This document shows, piece after piece, positions 42,140 through 50,742 of a stretch of 53,278 bases of DNA. Under the pieces are notes generated by a model. It ran no database searches and was not told where the DNA came from. It saw only the letters and a list, made by a program, of their open reading frames with translations. Source of the stretch: Sutterella sp. GTDB taxonomy: Bacteria; Pseudomonadota; Gammaproteobacteria; Burkholderiales; Burkholderiaceae_F. The translations under genes were made by a program, and so were the position numbers. The stretch lies in the NCBI GenBank assembly GCA_020025965.1, contig JAHHRG010000006.1:1-53278 (forward strand). The letters run 5' to 3'. Positions within the stretch are counted from its first letter, which is position 1. Each line of letters begins with the position of its first letter.

Positions 42140-42356
42140 CCAACTGCTCCTTGGTGAGACCGCGATTTTCGATCCACGCTTCGATATCGTCACCGCGCCA
42201 ACGATAGAAGCGGTGTCCCAGTTCCATCGGTTTAGGAAGGACACCTTCTCGGCGCATTTTGTGGATCGTGGGGATTGAAATCCCAAGTAATTTGCTGAGT
42301 TCAGCCGGGCTGACGAAAGTTACGTTACTTCCGTCGTTATTTCTCAAAGTGAACAC
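42111..42356 (-). CDS. AlpA/MerR-type excisionase-like regulator
   Basis: 81 residues with a winged helix-turn-helix: FVSPAELSKLLGISIPTIHKMRREGVLPKPMELGHRFYRWRGDDIEAWIEN, matching the AlpA/helix_turn_helix_17 group. Such proteins direct excision or activate the integrase gene in P4-like elements. It heads the relaxase-DUF4400-traD-DUF927-mobI operon, with the relaxase overlapping its end. Iteron triplet I3 lies 260 bases upstream. Confidence 0.85.
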   Translation of the reverse strand: MFTLRNNDGSNVTFVSPAELSKLLGISIPTIHKMRREGVLPKPMELGHRFYRWRGDDIEAWIENRGLTKEQLDVLAKSSPL

Positions 42357-42937
42357 AGAGTGACTCCGTTTATTGAGTGAATGGAGTTATCAGTATCTGG
42401 TTGTCAGTTCACAGAAGTGAGAAAAAAACGTATGTGTAATATAGATTTTCCCGTATGTGTAATACGAAAAATATCTATATAAAACAATGGGATAGCGTAG
42501 GGTGTGCCTTTTTTTTAACAAAAAGGGGTTACACATACGTTTTGCCTCAAGGAAGGGCGAAAGAAGGCGAAAAATGTTGTTATTCGCTTGTGGCCATCCC
42601 TATGAAACGAGAGAGCTTCCCCACAAATCTCACATATCCCACATTTTTTAGCGTTGATTTCAAAGTGTGGGTGAGAGAGGTATCAAGAGGCGGGGAAGTT
42701 ATGAGCTTGGACTGCATCTAGATCCACTCAACGCAAAGCCAGATTCTTGTTAGAGCTTTATGGCCTATTTCAGCTGAGGAGGCGAGCAGATGCGGACAAT
42801 TTGTTTGCTTCGGTAAGAACGGTCCTCACTGAGAAGAAAGGGGAAAAGTGGTAAAGAAGTTGTACTTTTCTACATCAATGTAAAGACGGAACCTGTGTTT
42901 TTTTTACCACTTTTCTGATGAGGCCCCGGTAGGAGAA
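42357..42937. promoter_or_regulatory. Control region of the transfer operon, candidate oriT
   Basis: About 580 bases without a convincing gene. It holds iteron triplet I3, a nested inverted repeat at 42616-42698 (CTTCCCC/GGGGAAG outside, CCCACA/TGTGGG inside) and a perfect 13-bp inverted repeat (GAAAAGTGGTAAA at 42843, TTTACCACTTTTC at 42903, 47 bases between). Position and symmetry suit an oriT or a promoter-operator region. Confidence 0.45.
42616..42643 (-). repeat. Iteron triplet I3 (9-bp period)
   Basis: On the minus strand TGTGGGA-TA, TGTGAGA-TT, TGTGGGG-AAG in exact 9-bp steps, the same composition and AAG end as I1 and I2, 260 bases upstream of the AlpA-like gene. Confidence 0.8.
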
Positions 42938-42969
42938 ATAAAAAAGGGCATCCGCAAATGCCCTTTTAA
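42938..42969 (-). terminator. Bidirectional terminator after hsdR
   Basis: AAAAGGGCAT and ATGCCCTTTT around a short loop; T-run on the minus strand, 126 bases after hsdR. Confidence 0.8.
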
Positions 42970-43094
42970 AGGAAGGTCCAATCGTTGTCAAATACACTAA
43001 AGACAGCCTTCTAGCCCATGATTCCTCTTCTGTTCACCAGAGAATAGAGCAGACCATCAATGGTTGTAGATAAGAATTGCTATGACGTTGTTAT

Positions 43095-46000
43095 TCAGTC
43101 TTGTGAAGAAATTAGTCCAGCAAACTTCTCGAAAAAGGCTTTCAACTTTTCGATGACAGATTTCCGTTTCGAGGTTCGAGACGCGGTAGCATTCTTAGCA
43201 AAAAGTGAAACAGCTGGAAGAATGTTATCTAAGTCGGTGCCAGTTGTTTTAAGTTCGCCGTCACGAAAAGCGTTTTTTATAAATATTCGCGTTTTCTCGT
43301 CCTTCAGTTTTTCATCCTTGATGATTGTTGAAAGATCCTTTTCCTTTTCTTCTTCAATGTGTTTTTTCCATTCTTCGGGAATGTTGCTTTCCACATTAAC
43401 ACTATTGATAAAGCTTTCGATAAGTTCCTTCTTACTTCGAAGCTCTGGACTGGCACCAATAGCTTTCTGAATAGAAAGGAGAATTTCTTTATTCGTACAA
43501 TGCTCATCTTTGTATTTTTCAACTAGACGAAGGATGTAGTCGATATTTACTTCATCTTGTCGTACCAGCTCAAGTTCAAAGACAATATCGTCATTGATGT
43601 TCTCTTTTCCTTCATCCTTGGTGGGACGAGAATGCCACAGATCCAGATAGATGCTCTGATAATCTTGACGATCTCTATCTGAAATGATCTCAAGACCGAC
43701 AAAGTCGTCGAAAGCGGTCAAAATATTTCTTGCTCGTAAAAAAGCACCAAACAAACGAAGGAATTCTGCTTGCTTTTCCTCACCAAGGATCTGTTCTCCT
43801 AATGGGAATTTTGATTGGAGCTCTTCGACTATTTCGGTGTATCCCTTCTGATGTTTACCGTCATCATCGTTGTAGCCTCGGTAGTAATCTTCAAAGCTTC
43901 TGAGTAAAACAAGCCCTGAAGCTTTTTCATCGCCGAATAGCGCGATGGCTTCATCTGTCTGATTTTTCAAATCTCTGAAGCAGACAATATTTCCATAATT
44001 TTTAACGGAATTAAGAATACGATTAGTTCTCGAAAATGCTTGAATGAGACCATGCATTCGGAGATTCTTATCAACCCACAATGTATTAATTGTGGTGGAA
44101 TCGAAGCCGGTTAAGAACATATTCACAACGATGGTTAGATCAACTTCTCGTTGTTTCATACGAAGGGATAAATCTTTGTAATAATTTTCGAACTTCGCAG
44201 ATGATGTATCAAAATTCGTTTTGAAGATTGAGTTGTAATCAGCAATGGCTGAGTCAAGGAAGTCCCTGGACGTTTGATCTAAACACTCAGTTTCAAAGCC
44301 TTCTTCACCTAGTAATCCCGACTTATCATCAGGATCTTCCTCGTTGACTCCATAGCTGAAAATTGTCGCGATCCGTAGCTTCTTGCCATTGACCATTTGG
44401 CGTTTGAACTCGTTGTAATAAGCCTTGGCTGCATCAATTGAAGCAACAGCGAATAGCGAATTAAACCCCATTAGGCGTTGACCTTTCAAGGTATAGGATT
44501 GTGAACGTTTAGTTTTTTGATCAAAGTGTTCGAGAATATATTCAACGACTGCTTTTATACGTTCTGGAGCCATTAAGGCACGTTCTTTGTCGATTGACAG
44601 GACTTCCTTATCTTCAACCTTTTCTTTTTGTTTAATCGTATTGACATAGTCAATGCGGAATGGGAGAACATTACCGTCATTGATTGCATTTACGATTGTA
44701 TAGGTATGCAATTTAGATCCGAAGGCTTGAGGGGTAGTCTTTAGTTTGGGATTACCTGAAGTATTCGAGTTTACTGCGAATATGGGTGTACCTGTGAATC
44801 CAAAAAGATGATAATTCTTAAAGTTTTTGGTAATTTGCGTATGCATTTCACCAAATTGAGAGCGGTGACATTCATCAAAAATTAAAACAAGATGTAATTT
44901 AAATGCATCGTGTATAGGATTCTTTTTAACGAAAGTTCCAAGCTTCTGAATTGTGGTAATGATGATTTTGGTATTGGGGTCTTCTAGTTGTTTTTGCAAA
45001 ACCTTTGTTGATGTATTACTGTTGGCCGCTCCTTTTTCAAAGCGGTCATACTCACGCATGGTTTGATAGTCCAAGTCTTTTCGGTCAACCACAAAAAGAA
45101 CTTTATCGACTCCAGGTAATTGGGTAGCAAGTTGTGCTGTTTTAAAGCTGGTTAATGTTTTGCCTGAACCTGTGGTATGCCAAATGTACCCTCCGGCAGC
45201 AAGGGATCCTTGTTGTTTGTAGTTTGTGGAAAGCACGATTTTGGATAAAATCGCCTCAGTTGCAGCAATTTGATAGGGGCGCATTACAAGTAATGCATTT
45301 TCTGAGGTAAAGACACAATAGCGGGTAAGAATGTTCAATAAGGAATGACGAGCAAAGAACGTTCTTGTAAAGTCTCTGAGATCTGAAATGATAGTGTTAT
45401 TGGCATCAGCCCAAAAACTAGTGAATTCAAAGCTATTGCTCGTTTTTTTACTGCCAGAGTCCGTTCGATTGTTACTCAGCCCTTTGACGTGTCGATCACG
45501 AGTCGTATTCGAATAATACTTTGTATTGGTGCCATTTGAAATAACAAATAGTTGGACATATTCAAATAGACCGTTCCCTGCCCAAAAACTATCACGTTGG
45601 TAGCGTTTGATTTGGTTGAATGCCTGCCGAATTTCAACGCCGCGTCGCTTTAATTCAATATGAACGAGAGGAAAACCATTTACGAGTATTGTTACATCGT
45701 ACCGCGTAGGATGGTTTCCCTGGTTTTCTTCATATTGGTTAGTGACTTGAAGATAATTGTTGTGGATGTTTTTTTTATCTAGAAGATAAATATTTTTTGT
45801 CGAGCCATCATCACGATGAAGAATTTGAACAAAATCCTGTTGAATCTTTCTGGTTTTTTCAAGAATTCCTTCCTGCTCATTGGCGATGTTCTTTTTGAAG
45901 AAAACATCCCATTCAGATTTTGAAAATTCAATTTTATTTAAGCGCTCTAATTGAGTTTTTAAGTTTGATTGAAAATCTTTTTCTGAGCTAAAGTTGATGT

Positions 46001-46151
46001 ATTCATAGCCCTGAGCGGATAGGTCATCAATTAATTGTTTTTCGAGATCTGCTTCGCTTTGATACGAGTTAACCCTTCTTTCTAAAGGGGTGTACTCGGA
46101 GACGACAGTGGATTTATCTGTTTGGGCGACAATATTATAAAATGGCGTCAT
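43095..46151 (-). CDS. hsdR: Type I restriction enzyme R subunit, HsdR (type IC)
   Basis: 1018 residues, similar to EcoR124I HsdR (about 1030) along its length (NSYQSEADLEKQLIDDLSAQGYEYI, YDVTILVNGFPLVHIELKRRG). Nuclease centre: D152, E166 and K168. DEAD-type motor: TTGSGKT at 326-332 and DECHR at 426-430, then the helicase motifs FGFTGTPIF and LITGFDS-like MFLTGFDSTTINTLWVDKNLR. It translocates and cuts unmethylated DNA. It follows hsdS by 14 bases. AT-rich. Confidence 0.96.
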   Translation of the reverse strand: MTPFYNIVAQTDKSTVVSEYTPLERRVNSYQSEADLEKQLIDDLSAQGYEYINFSSEKDFQSNLKTQLERLNKIEFSKSEWDVFFKKNIANEQEGILEKTRKIQQDFVQILHRDDGSTKNIYLLDKKNIHNNYLQVTNQYEENQGNHPTRYDVTILVNGFPLVHIELKRRGVEIRQAFNQIKRYQRDSFWAGNGLFEYVQLFVISNGTNTKYYSNTTRDRHVKGLSNNRTDSGSKKTSNSFEFTSFWADANNTIISDLRDFTRTFFARHSLLNILTRYCVFTSENALLVMRPYQIAATEAILSKIVLSTNYKQQGSLAAGGYIWHTTGSGKTLTSFKTAQLATQLPGVDKVLFVVDRKDLDYQTMREYDRFEKGAANSNTSTKVLQKQLEDPNTKIIITTIQKLGTFVKKNPIHDAFKLHLVLIFDECHRSQFGEMHTQITKNFKNYHLFGFTGTPIFAVNSNTSGNPKLKTTPQAFGSKLHTYTIVNAINDGNVLPFRIDYVNTIKQKEKVEDKEVLSIDKERALMAPERIKAVVEYILEHFDQKTKRSQSYTLKGQRLMGFNSLFAVASIDAAKAYYNEFKRQMVNGKKLRIATIFSYGVNEEDPDDKSGLLGEEGFETECLDQTSRDFLDSAIADYNSIFKTNFDTSSAKFENYYKDLSLRMKQREVDLTIVVNMFLTGFDSTTINTLWVDKNLRMHGLIQAFSRTNRILNSVKNYGNIVCFRDLKNQTDEAIALFGDEKASGLVLLRSFEDYYRGYNDDDGKHQKGYTEIVEELQSKFPLGEQILGEEKQAEFLRLFGAFLRARNILTAFDDFVGLEIISDRDRQDYQSIYLDLWHSRPTKDEGKENINDDIVFELELVRQDEVNIDYILRLVEKYKDEHCTNKEILLSIQKAIGASPELRSKKELIESFINSVNVESNIPEEWKKHIEEEKEKDLSTIIKDEKLKDEKTRIFIKNAFRDGELKTTGTDLDNILPAVSLFAKNATASRTSKRKSVIEKLKAFFEKFAGLISSQD

Positions 46152-46165
46152 TTCGTATTGTCCAA

Positions 46166-47332
46166 TTACAACTTATGTAAAATTTTTTCTCTATAGTAAG
46201 AGTACTGTTTTTTACGTAATTCCATTTCTTTGGTGAGGGATGCCTCGTATTTCGTAAAGGAATCTAAAATGGAAACTACTTTATCTTGAACGTCTAGAGA
46301 GGGAACAGGAATCTTAAATTTCGATAAAATAGTTGAATTTAAGTTATTAATAGTGGAAGTATTTAAGGATGCTTTTAAGTAATCGGCGAATTCTTTACTG
46401 GTCAGTACGTAGTATAAGAACTTAGAATTTAATTTACTTTGAGGGCGAATAACTGCCATAAAACCACCAAAAGTAAAATCCATATCTTCTTCTATATATG
46501 CCACTTTACCTATGTGATTTTTACTTCCACTACCTGCGCAAATTAAGATATCTCCAGATTTTAGTTTTTGTTCATCTTTGACTTTTACGTCTCTACTAAT
46601 TAACTTAATGTCGTCTAGAAAAAGAATATTTCTTTCGAGATTGATATTATTGGCTCTTAATACTTTCCAGCAATCTAAACTGGGATCAAGGACTTCCTTA
46701 GTCTTGTTATAGGTGACCCCTCTAACATAATCACAAATAGTCGAAAATTCATAACAGGAAACTTTTTCTTCCTGTATTTTTTCTAAATTTTCAGGTTTTA
46801 GAATTTTATTTTTATAGAAGTTATATTGTATTTTTCGATTAATAAGTTCTGTAGCATTTTTTTCTATTAAATCGGTGAATGCTTCTAGAGTTTGAACAAT
46901 TACTTCTTGTACTTTAATCGGAGGTACTTTAATTTTTAGATCTTTAACCATTTTCCAATGGCGACTATAGCCAAGATCTTTAATATGAAGATTCGTTAAA
47001 GAATAGAATAGAAACTTTGGAGTAATATTTTCAGTATTTTTTAAAATTTTTACTCCATCAGCTCCTTGAGCGAATCGTTCAGAGATATATTTAATTTCTC
47101 TCGTGTGATCTCCAAATACCACATATTCACTCAAAGGTAAAAGTGAATCCTCATCGTTAGTAAAGGCAACATACTTTTCTGCTCCCTGATCAACGATGGG
47201 CCATTTACCTTCGGTTAAATAGTCCTTTCTTTGAATCTTCTTCGGTGGTTTAATTAGAGTGCAACATTCAGAGACACTTAATTCGGAGTATTTCCCTGAA
47301 CATAAATCTATTAAATGATCAATGTTACTCAT
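46166..47332 (-). CDS. hsdS: Type I restriction specificity subunit, HsdS
   Basis: 388 residues with two target-recognition domains separated by a conserved helical spacer (about 130-190, VIVQTLEAFTDLIEKNATELINRKIQYNFYKNKIL) and a similar C-terminal helix (DKVVSILDSFTKYEASLTKEMELRKKQYSYYREKIL). The first domain is about residues 1-130, the second 195-340. The start overlaps the hsdM stop by one base (TAATG), and it is the least GC-rich gene of the window. The two helices fit the EcoR124 type. Confidence 0.95.
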   Translation of the reverse strand: MSNIDHLIDLCSGKYSELSVSECCTLIKPPKKIQRKDYLTEGKWPIVDQGAEKYVAFTNDEDSLLPLSEYVVFGDHTREIKYISERFAQGADGVKILKNTENITPKFLFYSLTNLHIKDLGYSRHWKMVKDLKIKVPPIKVQEVIVQTLEAFTDLIEKNATELINRKIQYNFYKNKILKPENLEKIQEEKVSCYEFSTICDYVRGVTYNKTKEVLDPSLDCWKVLRANNINLERNILFLDDIKLISRDVKVKDEQKLKSGDILICAGSGSKNHIGKVAYIEEDMDFTFGGFMAVIRPQSKLNSKFLYYVLTSKEFADYLKASLNTSTINNLNSTILSKFKIPVPSLDVQDKVVSILDSFTKYEASLTKEMELRKKQYSYYREKILHKL

Positions 47333-48903
47333 TATTGTGCCTCCAATTTTTCGATAATCTTGTTTAGATTATCTCTTAATGTGGTTTCTTCTTCGACAAT
47401 ACTATCTATTTTTTGATTTATTTCACTTATATTGATGCAGCGGTCTTCTTCTTTTTGATCAATATAATTGGTGACAGATAAGTTGTAGTCCGCCCTAGTA
47501 ATTTCATCATAAGTAACAACCTTAGAAATATATTTAACATTAGTTCTGGATTTATATCTTTCTAAGATATTATTAATGTTTTCCTGCGTAAGTTTGTTAT
47601 TTTTCCCTACTTTAATACACTCTTTTGTCGCATCTATAAAGAGAGTTGTATTATCTTTCTTGGACTTCTTTAAAACCATTATGCAAGTAACAATAATCGT
47701 TCCAAAGAATAGGCTAGGTGGAAGCTGAATAACCGCATCGACGTAGTTGTTATCAACTAAATATTGACGAATTTTCTGCTCTTTCCCTCCCCTATACATA
47801 ATGCCGGGGAAACAAACGATTGCAGCGGTTCCATTTGTTGCTAGCCAAGATAAGCAATGCATAATAAATGCCATATCAGCTTTAGTCTTGGGCGCTAAAA
47901 CTCCAGCAGGAGAAAATCTCGGATCATTAATTAAAAGAGGGTTATCTTCTCCTTCCCATTTAATTGAATACGGAGGATTTGAGACAATAGCTTCGAATGG
48001 TTCATCATCCCAGTGGGCAGGATTTAGCAAGGTATCGCCATGGGCAATGTTGAATTTGTCGAAGTCGACGTCATGCAAGAACATATTGATTCGACAAAGG
48101 TTATAGGTCGTAATGTTTATTTCTTGACCAAAGAAGCCGTTTCGCACATTATCTCGTCCGAGCACTTTGGCGAATTTCAATAGTAAAGAACCAGAACCGC
48201 AAGCCGGATCGTAAACCTTGTTAACTTCTGTTTTACCCATAACAGCTAGACGGGTAAGTAATTCAGAAACTTCTTGGGGTGTAAAAAATTCTCCGCCACT
48301 CTTACCTGCGTCAGACGCATACATGGTCATTAAGAACTCATAAGCATCGCCGAACGCATCAATTTCATTTGTCTGGTAATCTCCGAGCTTCATTTCGGAA
48401 ACGCCATTTAACAGTTTTACTAAGCGTTTATTACGTTCGACGACAGTTCCTCCAAGCTTATTGCTATTAACATCAAAATCGTCAAATAGACCTTTCAGGT
48501 CGTTTTCACTTTCGGAACCTTGGGCAGAGGTTTCAATGTGTTTGAATACTCGGGCTAAGGTTTCGTTTAGATTGTCATCTGTCGAAGCACGTCGAAGAAC
48601 ATTCTCAAAAAGCTCAGAAGGGGGAATGAAAAAGCCTCGAGTTTCAATCAGGTAGTCCTTGACACCATCGGTAGCATCGGCATCTGACATTTTGGCGTAC
48701 CCCGGAAAATCGTCATCTCCTGCTTCTTTTTCAATCTTGTCGATGAATGCACAGAGATTTTCCGAGATATATCGGTAAAACAGAGCACCAAGAACATAGT
48801 TCTTGAAGTCCCAACCATCCACACTACCGCGAAGATCATTCGCAATATTCCATATCATGCGATGAAGTTCGTTGCGTTCCTGTTCTTTCGAGTTATCAGC
48901 CAT
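47332..48903 (-). CDS. hsdM: Type I DNA methyltransferase subunit, HsdM (type IC)
   Basis: 523 residues from ATG 48903 (MADNSKEQERNELH), preceded by AAAGGAA; the frame also opens earlier. The N-terminal GSVDGWDFKNYVLGALFYRYISEN matches EcoR124 HsdM. SAM motif I is DPACGSGS (232-239) and catalytic motif IV NPPY (309-312) of an N6-adenine methylase. It protects host DNA and with HsdS and HsdR forms the restriction complex. First gene of the hsdM-hsdS-hsdR operon. Confidence 0.96.
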   Translation of the reverse strand: MADNSKEQERNELHRMIWNIANDLRGSVDGWDFKNYVLGALFYRYISENLCAFIDKIEKEAGDDDFPGYAKMSDADATDGVKDYLIETRGFFIPPSELFENVLRRASTDDNLNETLARVFKHIETSAQGSESENDLKGLFDDFDVNSNKLGGTVVERNKRLVKLLNGVSEMKLGDYQTNEIDAFGDAYEFLMTMYASDAGKSGGEFFTPQEVSELLTRLAVMGKTEVNKVYDPACGSGSLLLKFAKVLGRDNVRNGFFGQEINITTYNLCRINMFLHDVDFDKFNIAHGDTLLNPAHWDDEPFEAIVSNPPYSIKWEGEDNPLLINDPRFSPAGVLAPKTKADMAFIMHCLSWLATNGTAAIVCFPGIMYRGGKEQKIRQYLVDNNYVDAVIQLPPSLFFGTIIVTCIMVLKKSKKDNTTLFIDATKECIKVGKNNKLTQENINNILERYKSRTNVKYISKVVTYDEITRADYNLSVTNYIDQKEEDRCINISEINQKIDSIVEEETTLRDNLNKIIEKLEAQ

Positions 48904-49015
48904 GCTTGTTTCCTTTGAGACGTTTCGGTATTCATGGGCTTTTGATTGCTTCAGCACCTATTTTTGATTCTACACAAGCAAAGAACAAACTGGCTCTTGG
49001 GACATTGGGTTCAAG

Positions 49016-49120
49016 GTGTACGAAAACGGTCGTTTACGTACACTTGTAAAAATGGTGTACGGAAAATAGCAAAATAATTTCGTACATGCTAGGATATTAC
49101 GTACATCTATTTCGTACGAA
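49016..49120. other. Three-subsite res-like site of the resolvase
   Basis: Three inverted arms of GTGTACG/CGTACAC type: site I 49016-49043 (28 bp, GTGTACG at one end and CGTACAC at the other, AAACG/CGTTT inside), site II 49055-49087 (33 bp, GTGTACG ... CGTACAT) and site III 49098-49120 (TACGTACAT ... TTCGTACGAA). The resolvase ATG follows at 49131. The Tn3/gamma-delta res site has subsites of 28, 34 and 25 bp in this order, with site III nearest tnpR. Not experimentally known here. Confidence 0.7.
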
Positions 49121-49130
49121 ATTACTTGTT

Positions 49131-49712
49131 ATGTCTCGCGTTTTTGCTTATTGCCGTGTATCCACTCTTGAACAGAACCCAGAAAACCAACGTCTAGAAA
49201 TCGAAGCTGCTGGATATAAGATCGAGAGTCGAAGACTAGTTGAAGAGAAAATAAGTGGCTCTGTTCAAGCAATGAAACGTCCTGGGTTTTCAAAGCTTGT
49301 AGATCGCCTTGAAGAGGGCGACGTGCTGATTGTGACGAAGCTCGATCGCTTAGGCCGTGACGCAATTGACGTGCGAACTACTATTGAAAGTCTCGCTGCT
49401 ATTGGTGTACGCGTACATTGCCTTGCCTTGGGCAATATCGACCTCACCAGTGCGACGGGAAAGATGACAATGAGCGTTATTACAGCGGTCGCTGAATTCG
49501 AACGAGATCTTTTAGTTGAGCGAACTCAAGCTGGTCTTGTGAGGGCTAAAGCAGAAGGCAAAACTCTGGGACGAAAACCTTCGCTGAATGTCGAAGAACA
49601 ACAAAAGGTTGCAGAGGCCATCAACAAGGGAAAGTCCATTAGCGATCTTGCTCGAGAATATAAGACAACACGTCAAACGATCTTGCGAATCAAAAAACGT
49701 TTCCAGCTTTAG
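49131..49712 (+). CDS. Serine recombinase, resolvase/invertase family
   Basis: 193 residues from ATG 49131 (MSRVFAYCRVSTLEQN), the usual start; the longer reading from 49086 would run through the res-like site. Catalytic Ser11 is in YCRVST; the arginines of LDRLGRDA and ERDLLVERTQAG and the C-terminal helix-turn-helix (SDLAREYKTTRQTILRIKKRF) are present. Family members resolve cointegrates or dimers at res sites, and such a site lies upstream. Probably helps keep the element, or a former plasmid form, monomeric. Confidence 0.9.
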   Translation: MSRVFAYCRVSTLEQNPENQRLEIEAAGYKIESRRLVEEKISGSVQAMKRPGFSKLVDRLEEGDVLIVTKLDRLGRDAIDVRTTIESLAAIGVRVHCLALGNIDLTSATGKMTMSVITAVAEFERDLLVERTQAGLVRAKAEGKTLGRKPSLNVEEQQKVAEAINKGKSISDLAREYKTTRQTILRIKKRFQL

Positions 49713-49852
49713 TTCTAATCAAGGAACTTGTAGCTATGAAGTTCTTCTTATTGTGTCGGTGAAACGTAGTACCAACCATTGTTTTTCGTTTGTATTCACT
49801 CTTGGTGTTAAAGAGCAAAAGAACGGAAACTCTTGTGGCAGTTTGCAATGCA

Positions 49853-49878
49853 AGGAATGTGCGCATGCGCACATTCCT
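49853..49878. repeat. Perfect 26-bp palindrome
   Basis: Arms AGGAATGTGCGCA and TGCGCACATTCCT with no loop. It lies between the resolvase and the convergent 177-residue gene. Uses: terminator without T-run, protein site or cruciform. Confidence 0.7.
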
Positions 49879-49929
49879 ACTGCTAACCCCTTCTGGTTTT
49901 ATCTGCACAAGATTCCGAATAGCCCCATG

Positions 49930-50463
49930 CTAGGGGACGTCAAAACAAAGATTCTGCTTGTCCATAGACCGTCTCGCGGTAAAGGAAATCCAGTCAGATA
50001 GTAACCTCTGTGTTACCTCCTGACCATCATAATCCGGCCAATGTTCGGTTAGATATTTCGACAGTCGCTTCTTCCACGAAGGCGATAGTTCTCGGTTGCA
50101 TTGGCTGTAGAGTCCCGACAAATAGGAGATCCTAGCGATAAACGACAGATCTACTTCTACGAGTTCGCCATCTGCGCGAACGATCGGTGAAAGTAGAGCA
50201 ATCGGGCATCGTTCCCAGCGTTCGGTAGCGCCGTCCTCATCCGAAAACATCGTTACGAAAGCGTTCAACTGAGCCCGGTCGTCTGCCTCCTGCTCCAGGT
50301 CCGGGCTCAATTCATCAGGGATGTCCGCAGACAGCAGTTCATCCAGGGAGAAGCCGGGAAGCGTCACCCATTTTGAAAAGAGAAGCCAATCTCGCTTTGA
50401 GTGTTCGTAGGCCTCTCTGATGTCCCGTTGCGGCATCTCTTCGAAAGGGATAAAAGAATCCAT
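49930..50463 (-). CDS. Unknown 177-residue protein
   Basis: Start ATG 50463 (MDSFIPFEEMPQRD) preceded by CGGAGCAG. The N-terminal half is acidic (DELLSADIPDELSPDLEQEADD). The C-terminal half is richer in aromatics and helices (FIARISYLSGLYSQCN, KKRLSKYLTEHWPDYDGQEV). No motif recognised. An inverted repeat AATGTACA/TGTACATT flanks the promoter zone (50484-50531). Convergent with the resolvase gene. Confidence 0.7.
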   Translation of the reverse strand: MDSFIPFEEMPQRDIREAYEHSKRDWLLFSKWVTLPGFSLDELLSADIPDELSPDLEQEADDRAQLNAFVTMFSDEDGATERWERCPIALLSPIVRADGELVEVDLSFIARISYLSGLYSQCNRELSPSWKKRLSKYLTEHWPDYDGQEVTQRLLSDWISFTARRSMDKQNLCFDVP

Positions 50464-50483
50464 TTTTTCTGCTCCGTATAAAG

Positions 50484-50531
50484 AATGTACAAGAACAGAG
50501 ATGCTTTGCTCCAATGTTCATACTGTACATT
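50484..50531. promoter_or_regulatory. Inverted repeat before the 177-residue gene
   Basis: AATGTACA at 50484-50491 and TGTACATT at 50524-50531. The GTACA core also occurs in the res-like site. Operator role unproven. Confidence 0.35.
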
Positions 50532-50742
50532 AGAAATCACTTAGCATCTCAGAAAATTTTACACTCAAAATGCTTGAAACGCAGTGACTTCTAATGATCG
50601 ATTGAAACATTCGTTTCCTTGAAAAAAGCAATCTTTGTAGAACATCAACTTAATTTTTAAAAACACGAGTTCTTCTTCGTATCAAGGAGTCTTAGGATCT
50701 TTGAATAAGCTTTCAAAATTGAGTTCGTTGTTGCGACTTGAT

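Noticed and set aside
42455..42721. 88-codon plus-strand ORF in the transfer control region
   Set aside because: Runs across the inverted repeats and iterons, no ribosome site and no protein-like pattern.
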